The notes under the pieces: generated by a model
The model's database searches: none
What the model saw: only the letters and a program-made list of their open reading frames with translations
Told to the model about the DNA's origin: nothing
In this document: positions 1 through 5,209 of the stretch, piece by piece
Layout: every line of letters starts with the position of its first letter
How positions within the stretch are numbered: position 1 is the stretch's first letter
Assembly (NCBI GenBank): GCA_017437705.1
Contig: JAFRYJ010000103.1
Location: 1 to 7,179 of the forward strand
From: Lachnospiraceae bacterium
GTDB taxonomy: Bacteria; Bacillota_A; Clostridia; Lachnospirales; Lachnospiraceae
Reading direction: 5' to 3'
Length of the DNA: 7,179 nt
Position numbers and translations under genes: made by a program

Positions 1-25
1 GGCTTATAGGACAAAACGTGTTGGT
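1..25 (+). repeat. Left terminal inverted repeat of the IS
   Basis: Bases 1-25 are the reverse complement of 1321-1345 except at base 3 (c here; g would be expected). The core from ttatagg through gtgttggt is identical in both ends. The symmetry ends at 25, where the left side continues with an A-run and the right side does not. Confidence 0.93.
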
Positions 26-26
26 A

Positions 27-70
27 AAAATCGCTGTAACCATTGATTTTACTATGGTTGCAGCGATTTT
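27..70 (+). repeat. Inverted repeat (17-bp stem) in the IS left end
   Basis: Bases 27-43 pair with 54-70. Sixteen pairs are Watson-Crick and one is a G-T pair (37 with 60). The loop is 10 bases (44-53). The stem begins just inside the terminal repeat. In RNA read into the IS from outside it would form a strong hairpin; in DNA it could be a protein site. It does not cover the transposase ribosome binding site, so direct masking of that site is not supported. Confidence 0.8.
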
Positions 71-90
71 ATCTTGTTTTAAACAAGATA
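70..90 (+). repeat. 21-bp perfect palindrome in the IS left end
   Basis: Ten-base arms (70-79 and 81-90) are exact reverse complements around a single central T at 80. A one-base loop is too tight for a fully paired hairpin, so a dimeric protein-binding site is as likely as an RNA structure. It lies between the two copies of the IS end and touches the preceding stem-loop. Confidence 0.7.
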
Positions 91-180
91 TAGGTCGGAC
101 AAAACGTGTTGGTAAAAACGCTGGAAAGCATTGAATTATCTATGTTTTCAGGCATTATATCTTCTCCAGAAAGCTTATTC

Positions 181-185
181 GGAGG
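181..185 (+). promoter_or_regulatory. Ribosome binding site that sets the transposase start
   Basis: GGAGG lies 8 bases before the ATG at 194. This decides the start against the in-frame TTG at 131, which gives a longer ORF. Confidence 0.75.
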
Positions 186-193
186 AAAGTACC

Positions 194-1318
194 ATGAAAC
201 GCGTTATTTGTCCTGTTTGCAATGGCATTTGCATCAAGTATGGTAAGGCAAGATCCGGCTCCCAACGTTGGCAATGTAAGACTTGTTCGATGACTTTTAC
301 ATTGGGAATAGACAACACTGCAAAGCAGCTTCAGACATTCCTTAAATGGCTCTTCAGTAAGCAGATACAAAAAGAGATGCCGGGGGAAGGCCGGACTTTC
401 CGAAGGAAAATGTCAAAGTTTTGGGAGATATGGCCGTTGCCTCCAAAGATAAAAGAACCGAAAGATATAGTATACGTAGATGGCATTTATCTTGCCAGGA
501 AAGCCTGTGTTTTGATCTGCTGTGATGATGAACATGTCCTTGGCTGGTATCTTTGCCGGTATGAACATTCAAGGGCCTGGATGAGCCTCATGGCACGCAT
601 TGCAGAGCCGTCTGTAGTGGTTTCAGATGGCGGATCAGGCTTCGCAAAAGCATTAAAAAAAGCATGGCCGCATGCGGAACATCAGAGATGCCTGTTTCAT
701 GTATTCAGCCAGGTAAAACGGTATACAACGAGCAGGCCCAAGACCCCTGCGGGTGCCGAATTATATATGCTTTCAAAGGATCTTCTGCATCTGAGGAGCA
801 GACAGGATGCAGACCGATGGACACAGAGATTTATCCAATGGAACGATAAATACAGGGACTTTTTAAGTCAAATGACGCGGGATGAATACGGCAATTTAAG
901 ACCCACGCATGAAAGGCTTATCAAAGCGGGGCGTTCGATCGTCAAACTGCTCAGGGAAGGGACGATGTTCACCTACATGGATGAGGTTTTAACAGCTGAT
1001 ATAGAAAGCATCCCTTCTACCAGCAACCTGATAGAAGGAAGCATCAATTCAAGGCTCAGAGCCATGCTGAGAGATCACAGAGGCCTGTCTGTCGAGAGAA
1101 GAATAAAAGCGGTCTTCTGGTGGTGCTATATGCATTCACCGAGACCGCTTTCAGCTGTAGAAATACTAAATGTCATGCCGACTGACAAAAGTATCGCACA
1201 AATCTATAGGAGATTGACCCCCAACGAGAAGCTTGACAGCAGCATTCCCAACTGGGGTGATGCAGTGGTTTGGAGTGAGCTTCATAGGTCATCTGAATAC
1301 CCTGTGATGTGGGACTGA
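194..1318 (+). CDS. IS1249-type (IS256 family) transposase
   Basis: A 374-aa DDE/MULE-fold transposase that cuts and joins the IS ends. The start is the ATG at 194, preceded by GGAGG at 181-185 with 8 bases between; an in-frame TTG at 131 lacks such a site and would add 21 residues before the zinc ribbon. Residues 6-31 form a zinc ribbon (C6, C9, C28, C31), likely for DNA binding. The catalytic domain shows VYVDGIYL (D96), VVSDGGSGF (D145), a C166-x2-H169 motif after the second Asp, and NLIEGS (E281), giving a full D-D-E set. The stretches AMLRDHRGLS, VFWWCYMHS and VMPTDKS are typical of the IS1249 group as I remember it. There is no frameshift or internal stop. The gene is convergent with tcdA. 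No convincing promoter is visible; TTGAAT at 131 with TATATC at 156 is a weak candidate. Confidence 0.93.
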   Translation: MKRVICPVCNGICIKYGKARSGSQRWQCKTCSMTFTLGIDNTAKQLQTFLKWLFSKQIQKEMPGEGRTFRRKMSKFWEIWPLPPKIKEPKDIVYVDGIYLARKACVLICCDDEHVLGWYLCRYEHSRAWMSLMARIAEPSVVVSDGGSGFAKALKKAWPHAEHQRCLFHVFSQVKRYTTSRPKTPAGAELYMLSKDLLHLRSRQDADRWTQRFIQWNDKYRDFLSQMTRDEYGNLRPTHERLIKAGRSIVKLLREGTMFTYMDEVLTADIESIPSTSNLIEGSINSRLRAMLRDHRGLSVERRIKAVFWWCYMHSPRPLSAVEILNVMPTDKSIAQIYRRLTPNEKLDSSIPNWGDAVVWSELHRSSEYPVMWD

Positions 1319-1320
1319 CC

Positions 1321-1345
1321 ACCAACACGTTTTGTCCTATAACCC
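1321..1345 (-). repeat. Right terminal inverted repeat of the IS
   Basis: This repeat mirrors 1-25 with one mismatch. It starts 2 bp after the transposase stop codon (1316-1318), so the coding region runs almost into the transposase binding end. Host sequence resumes at 1346. Confidence 0.93.
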
Positions 1346-1362
1346 TCTAATTCCATATACAC

Positions 1363-2085
1363 TTATCTCCCGATGCCCGCCAGGTCCTTTATGACCGCGC
1401 CGACCATTATCAGTCCGCACACGCCGGGCACAAATGAGATGCTGCCCGGTGCCGGCCTTCCCGAAGCCTTAAGCTCCGTCCCGGCCTCCGCATCACCTTT
1501 GAGCGGCGGCTCTTCCGAATAGACCACCTTCAGGTGTTCGATACCTCTTTTCTTGAGCTCCTTCCGCATCACCTTTGCCAGCGGGCAGACCTTTGTATCA
1601 TAAATGTCCGCCACCCTGAATGCCGACGGATCCAGCTTGTTTCCGGCTCCCATGGCGCTTATGACCGGCACTCCCGCTTCCCGGCAGCACTCTATAAGCC
1701 GTATCTTTCCCGTTACCGTATCGATGGCATCAAGCACGTAGTCAAACTCGCGAAAATCTATCTGATCCTCTGTCTCCGGAAGGAAGAACATCTGCCTGGC
1801 GTTTACCTTAATCCCCGGATCAATATCATGGATCCTCTCTGCCATCACTTCTGATTTCGGCCTGCCCAGGGTGCTCGTAAGCGCAATTATCTGCCTGTTC
1901 AGGTTCGATTCCGCAACGGTATCGCTGTCGATCAGGTCGATGGTCCCGACGCCTGCCCGGGCCAGGGCCTCCGCCGCATAACCGCCCACGCCGCCGATGC
2001 CGAACACCGCCACACGTTTTGTGCGCAGCAGATCAACGGCATCACTGCCTATAAGCATTTCCGTGCGTGATGTCCGCTCGCTCAT
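1363..2085 (-). CDS. tcdA: tRNA threonylcarbamoyladenosine dehydratase TcdA
   Basis: A 240-aa ThiF/E1-like protein of the TcdA (CsdL/YgdL) family. The family uses ATP to dehydrate t6A at position 37 of ANN-decoding tRNAs into cyclic ct6A; it acts in the cytoplasm. Visible features are the nucleotide-binding GIGGVGGYAAEAL (29-41), the acidic strand end DLIDSDTV (50-57), the E1 signature ESNLNRQ (59-65, with the conserved Arg), LDAIDT (118-123), GAGNKLDP (146-153), CPLAKVMRKELKKRG (167-181) and a hydrophobic C-terminal GSISFVPGVCGL segment. These separate it from ThiF and MoeB, which carry other partners and motifs. The start ATG at 2085 has AAGGAG 7 bases upstream, within the 3' end of the preceding lipoprotein gene, 4 bp away, so the two are probably co-transcribed. 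Seventeen bp after its stop the IS begins; no terminator is seen. Confidence 0.9.
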   Translation of the reverse strand: MSERTSRTEMLIGSDAVDLLRTKRVAVFGIGGVGGYAAEALARAGVGTIDLIDSDTVAESNLNRQIIALTSTLGRPKSEVMAERIHDIDPGIKVNARQMFFLPETEDQIDFREFDYVLDAIDTVTGKIRLIECCREAGVPVISAMGAGNKLDPSAFRVADIYDTKVCPLAKVMRKELKKRGIEHLKVVYSEEPPLKGDAEAGTELKASGRPAPGSISFVPGVCGLIMVGAVIKDLAGIGR

Positions 2086-2089
2086 GGAA

Positions 2090-3769
2090 TTACTCCTTAT
2101 TGGGATCTATCTTCAGTTCGCCGTCGGAGCACTTGACCACATAGGTGGTGTCGCCGTAGCCGGCGTCGATACCCATGTCGCCGTAAAGCTTTTCGGATCT
2201 TTCGTTTATGGCTTCAAATTCTGCCTTCGTTCCGGGGTATTCCACGATAAGCTCTCCGTCGGTGCGGAAGGAATACACGAAATTCCTGTGGGTGAAGAAC
2301 TCCAGCGTCGAGGGAAGGGTGATCTTTTTCAGGCCTTCGATATAGATATAATTGATGGCCTTTACGCCCTCGGGAATGATGAGCTCCTTAATGCCGCCCA
2401 GCTTTTCCTTATCCCAGTGTCCGCCTACCATCGTAACGGGCAGCCCGTCGATCTCGGAAGGCACGGTGACCTTCGTTTCCGATCCGTTGTATCCGTATAT
2501 CGACGCCACTCTGGGATACTGCTTGTAGCACCATGTGCCGTCTTCATGATCCGATGTGATCCTGTCCCAGCTGTTTACGACAAGCTCTTCCTTCGGGAAT
2601 ATCCTGCCGTCCTTTGCTATCCTCGTATACTGGGGGTGATCGTTAAGGCTGTAGAAGATCCAGTCGCCGCATACCGCAACACCCTGCTTGTCTTCCATTT
2701 CGGGGTCCTCGGCGATCTTTTCCACGTTTCCGCCCTCGGCATTCGACTTGTAAAGACCGGAATCGTTCATGAACCAGATCTCATCACCGGCGATACAGAA
2801 GGTGGGGAAATAACGCTCCTGAAGGCCTTCTTCCCTACCAAGCACCTTGATATTCTCGCCGTCTGCAAGCCTTATGGCATAAATGGCATATTCGTCGTTG
2901 TCCAGCAGATAATAGAAGTATTTGTCGTTGGCATAATAATAGTTTCCGTCGTCGGGGTCGAATTCCTCCATGTTGAGGCCGGCCACCTCCTCCGGTGCGC
3001 CGCCCGTCGTCTTTATCCTGTAAATACCGTTGTCAATATCGGGGTATCCGTCTTTGACCGTGGCTTTTACGTAATAAAGGTATCCGGCGCCTGCGGTCAG
3101 GAAGGCCGCCATCTCATTTTCTTTGAGGAAAGATGTATCGATCTGGCCCCAGGTCTCTGTATTTGTATCGAAATAGAACTGGAACATGGATGATGCACGA
3201 TCATCCGTATATACGAATCCGCGGAAATAATACCGGCCACCGTCAACGCCGATGGGAATGAAGCTGCCCTTCTTCCCGCCCAGATCATAGCTTTCCGAAC
3301 GTCCGGACTCGCTGCCGTCAAGGCTGATCCAGGTCAAATAAAGGTCTTCGGCTTCATACTGCATATCGGTATTCATCACCCAGAGCTTTCCGTTTGAAGC
3401 CGTAAGGCCGTACATGGTCCACTGCTCCGTGCCGTACACGATCTCCGCCGGTACGGAATAAATGAGCTCCGGTTCCGCATCCTTGTCGTCCGAGATGCGG
3501 TAGATATTATCGGAATCCGCGCTGCCGTTGCCGCTGCCGTCGTTGTCCTTGCCGGCCTGGATATAATATGTATATCCGTTGTAATGCGTGATGGTGCCGC
3601 CCATGCTCTGGAAATTGGAATTGTTTTCGTATACATCCGAACCGCCGCCTCCGCCGCCGCCGGATTCCTTGCATCCTGCCAGAGCTGTGACGGCCAGCAT
3701 AAATGCCAGCATCATTGCAAGTATGCGGTAACTTTTTCCCTGTCTTTTCTTTCCGTAGTCTGATGCCAT
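2090..3769 (-). CDS. Lipoprotein with beta-propeller-like and BspA-type LRR regions
   Basis: A 559-aa predicted surface lipoprotein of unknown function. The N-terminus has basic residues (K7-R15), a hydrophobic stretch (about 17-31) and a lipobox LAG-C with lipidated Cys33, followed by a linker with seven glycines (37-43). Residues about 55-400 contain recurring Tyr/Trp-rich strands with turns, such as YLYYVK, FYYLLD, EIWFMND and WIFYSLND, each followed by an 'IYRI' or 'LYKSNAEGG' style strand. This resembles DUF5050-type beta-propellers. Residues about 423-490 look like BspA-type (LRR_5) repeats: VTVPSEIDGLPVTMVGG, then LIIPEGVKAI and ITLPSTLEFF. The tail YPGTKAEFEAI and VVKCSDGEL is the usual end of such proteins. 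The start ATG at 3769 has AAAGGAGA (3779-3786) 9 bases upstream. A role in sensing or adhesion is only inference. A 99-bp gap separates it from licD, so it may have its own promoter. Confidence 0.82.
   Translation of the reverse strand: MASDYGKKRQGKSYRILAMMLAFMLAVTALAGCKESGGGGGGGSDVYENNSNFQSMGGTITHYNGYTYYIQAGKDNDGSGNGSADSDNIYRISDDKDAEPELIYSVPAEIVYGTEQWTMYGLTASNGKLWVMNTDMQYEAEDLYLTWISLDGSESGRSESYDLGGKKGSFIPIGVDGGRYYFRGFVYTDDRASSMFQFYFDTNTETWGQIDTSFLKENEMAAFLTAGAGYLYYVKATVKDGYPDIDNGIYRIKTTGGAPEEVAGLNMEEFDPDDGNYYYANDKYFYYLLDNDEYAIYAIRLADGENIKVLGREEGLQERYFPTFCIAGDEIWFMNDSGLYKSNAEGGNVEKIAEDPEMEDKQGVAVCGDWIFYSLNDHPQYTRIAKDGRIFPKEELVVNSWDRITSDHEDGTWCYKQYPRVASIYGYNGSETKVTVPSEIDGLPVTMVGGHWDKEKLGGIKELIIPEGVKAINYIYIEGLKKITLPSTLEFFTHRNFVYSFRTDGELIVEYPGTKAEFEAINERSEKLYGDMGIDAGYGDTTYVVKCSDGELKIDPNKE
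2093..2098 (-). promoter_or_regulatory. tcdA ribosome binding site inside the lipoprotein gene
   Basis: AAGGAG on the - strand is 7 bases before the tcdA ATG and lies within the last two sense codons of the lipoprotein gene (Lys-Glu), just before its stop. This arrangement suggests translational coupling of the two genes. Confidence 0.7.
3641..3661 (-). repeat. Seven-glycine codon run (GGN)7 in the lipoprotein linker
   Basis: Seven consecutive Gly codons (GGC x3, GGA, GGC x2, GGT) encode residues 37-43, just after the lipidated Cys33. It acts as a flexible tether between the membrane anchor and the folded part. As a GC-rich triplet run it can change length without shifting frame, so it is not a phase switch. 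Confidence 0.8.
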
Positions 3770-3834
3770 AGTCTTTGATCTCCTTTATGAGAAAAATGGT
3801 CCTGCCCCGAATGGGCATATATGAAACCATTTAC

Positions 3835-3843
3835 ATTCTATCA
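3835..3843 (-). promoter_or_regulatory. Possible extended -10 promoter for the lipoprotein gene
   Basis: On the - strand the licD-lipoprotein gap reads TGATAGAAT, an extended -10 (TGn followed by TAGAAT, 5 of 6 to consensus). No good -35 is visible 16-18 bases upstream. It would place the RNA start about 60 bases before the lipoprotein ATG. The evidence is weak, but this is the best promoter candidate in the gap. Confidence 0.3.
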
Positions 3844-3868
3844 CAATGCGGCGTGTTTTGTGTATACA

Positions 3869-5209
3869 TCACCTGTCTGCCCCGGGATAACCGTCGGGTA
3901 CATCTTTTCCGTGCATGGGATGCCTGTCGTACAATATGGGGTAATCCCTGTAATTTCCGTACATGATCTCAAGGAAACGCCCGCCGTCGTCGGGCACCCG
4001 CACCCTGGTATCCCCGGCCTTGACTTCCTTTCCTTCGCCGAAGATCTTCTTCTCAAACCTGAGGTCCATGCAGGCATAGTATCCGTTGGACTGATAGTAA
4101 AGGCCCGTATCCGAGTCCTTATATTTCGACGCATACTTATGGTATTTTTTCATCAGGCGCTTCTTGGACACGAGCCTTCCGGCCTTCATGGCAAGCCTTG
4201 CCGCCGCCAGCTTCAGCCTGCCCATATCACTGTGAGACGCTGTGTCGAAACCACCTCTTCTTCCCATGGAAAGCACATAAAGGCGCTGCAGCTTTCCGAC
4301 CAGCTTTTTATGCTCCGTTTCGCTGCGGGGCGCATTTTCGAGGATATATATATCCATGGGCATGCGGTAATGTATGTCTTTTCTCCCCCGGTCGCCCAGC
4401 CGCTCGAAAACATCCGCCGGAGCCTTTTCCTTCATGTACACCAGCCTGGTCATGAAATCAAGGAAGGCATCATCACCGGTCTTCTCCGGAGTGAGCCAGA
4501 GAAAATCCGAGCCCTCCGGCCATTCCCTTTCCGCGGCATCATTCAGGATGTCGTGATCCTCCCGGGTCATGGCGATGTCGATATCATCATCCCAGGGGAT
4601 AAAGTCCCCGCTCCGCATGATGCCGATGAGGCCGCCGCAGATCAGATAATACTTAAGCCCGTATTTTTCACAGACCCTTTTCAGCTCGTCAAGGAGCTTC
4701 ATCTGCAGCCGCCTGGTCTCGGAAATATACCCGGTAAGAGCCTCGTCCACGTCTCTTATGCCCGCCCTGATGTCGATTATCCCGGCCGTATCAAGCACCT
4801 TTTTCGCCAGCTCTTTTCCGTTGCATCTGAATCTGAGCCTGGGCCTGAGCTCCGCCAGTTCTTCGGGCACATATACGGTGAGGCGGATGCCTTTCTCATA
4901 CAGCTCCGGATCCTTAAGAAAGGCCATGGCGTACTGCTCTGCCCACAGATCGTTTTTTTCGTCTCTGAAAAGCCCCAGGGCATTGTAATAGCCCGGCTCC
5001 TCCGGGAAAGGAGATCTGAGGTTCGTATAGACGTATCGGTCGTTTTCGACATGGATGTCCCTGTTCCCGTCCGCATCGGGGCCGAGATAGAGGACCTTCA
5101 CGCTTACATCCCTGCCGTCATCGCCGCCCTTTCGCACGCATTTCCCGCAGTAAAGCTCCGCGAATATGCCTCTTTCAGTTATCAGCTGTCTTGCGATCTT
5201 TTCTTTCAT
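3869..5209 (-). CDS. LicD-family phosphotransferase with N-terminal accessory region
   Basis: A 446-aa protein whose C-terminal two-thirds is a LicD domain. The LicD family has a nucleotidyltransferase fold; LicD proteins transfer phosphocholine or similar phospho-alcohols from CDP-linked donors to cell-surface glycans. Visible motifs are LLDELKRVCEKYGLKYYL (172-189), CGGLIGIMRSGDFIPW (191-206) and DDDIDIAM (207-214), the metal-binding cluster (D207, D209, D211), plus MDIYIL (285-290) with a further Asp. Residues 1-150 are not LicD; YVPEELAELRPRLRFRCNGK (113-132) looks like a beta-sandwich strand pair found beside some surface glycan enzymes, but I cannot name it. No signal peptide or membrane segment is visible. 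The start ATG at 5209 overlaps the upstream gene by 35 bp; AAGGAA lies 10 bases before it. The next in-frame Met is at residue 94, so this start is preferred. The substrate is unknown. Confidence 0.87.
   Translation of the reverse strand: MKEKIARQLITERGIFAELYCGKCVRKGGDDGRDVSVKVLYLGPDADGNRDIHVENDRYVYTNLRSPFPEEPGYYNALGLFRDEKNDLWAEQYAMAFLKDPELYEKGIRLTVYVPEELAELRPRLRFRCNGKELAKKVLDTAGIIDIRAGIRDVDEALTGYISETRRLQMKLLDELKRVCEKYGLKYYLICGGLIGIMRSGDFIPWDDDIDIAMTREDHDILNDAAEREWPEGSDFLWLTPEKTGDDAFLDFMTRLVYMKEKAPADVFERLGDRGRKDIHYRMPMDIYILENAPRSETEHKKLVGKLQRLYVLSMGRRGGFDTASHSDMGRLKLAAARLAMKAGRLVSKKRLMKKYHKYASKYKDSDTGLYYQSNGYYACMDLRFEKKIFGEGKEVKAGDTRVRVPDDGGRFLEIMYGNYRDYPILYDRHPMHGKDVPDGYPGADR

Larger units (their letters stand above)
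9..118 (+). repeat. Direct repeat of the IS end: 9-30 and 97-118
   Basis: A 22-bp sequence starting ggacaaaacg occurs exactly at 9-30 and again at 97-118, 88 bp apart. The copies remain related on both sides. Upstream, tatagg (5-10) reappears at 89-94, separated from the repeat by a 4-bp insertion. Downstream, cgctg and cattga recur in both, with drift. The left end therefore looks like a partial tandem duplication, which would give the transposase two possible binding sites on this side but only one on the right. Confidence 0.85.
1..1345 (+). mobile_element. Complete IS256/IS1249-type insertion sequence
   Basis: The element is bounded by 25-bp terminal inverted repeats at 1-25 and 1321-1345, which match at 24 of 25 positions; the only difference is base 3 from each outer end. 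It encodes one intact DDE transposase whose stop codon lies 2 bp before the right repeat. It reads as more AT-rich than the genes to its right. The left end is long (193 bp before the transposase ATG) and carries a second copy of the end sequence plus two palindromes. The right end has almost no non-coding DNA. The right flank starts at 1346 (tctaattcc); an 8-9 bp target duplication would be expected at the left, but that flank is not in the window. The element looks intact and potentially active. Assignment to IS1249-type rests on recognition of the transposase, not on a database match. Confidence 0.92.

Noticed and set aside
1..118. CRISPR-like array from the repeated 22-bp unit and palindromes
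   Set aside because: There are only two copies, the copies are IS ends that also occur inverted at 1321-1345, and there are no cas genes.
131..193. Longer transposase from a TTG start at 131
   Set aside because: The added 21 residues precede the zinc ribbon and have no ribosome binding site, whereas ATG 194 has GGAGG at the right distance.
1997..3193. 398-codon open frame on the + strand opposite tcdA and the lipoprotein
   Set aside because: It runs across two real genes and their junction, and the translation shows only a low-complexity hydrophobic pattern expected from reversed codons.
3641..3661. Phase-variable repeat in the lipoprotein gene
   Set aside because: The unit is a triplet, so gain or loss changes the glycine count but not the reading frame.
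3803..3817. Hairpin tgccc...gggca between licD and the lipoprotein gene as a terminator
   Set aside because: The stem is only 5 bp and the T-run on the - strand starts several bases after it, so it is too weak to call a terminator.
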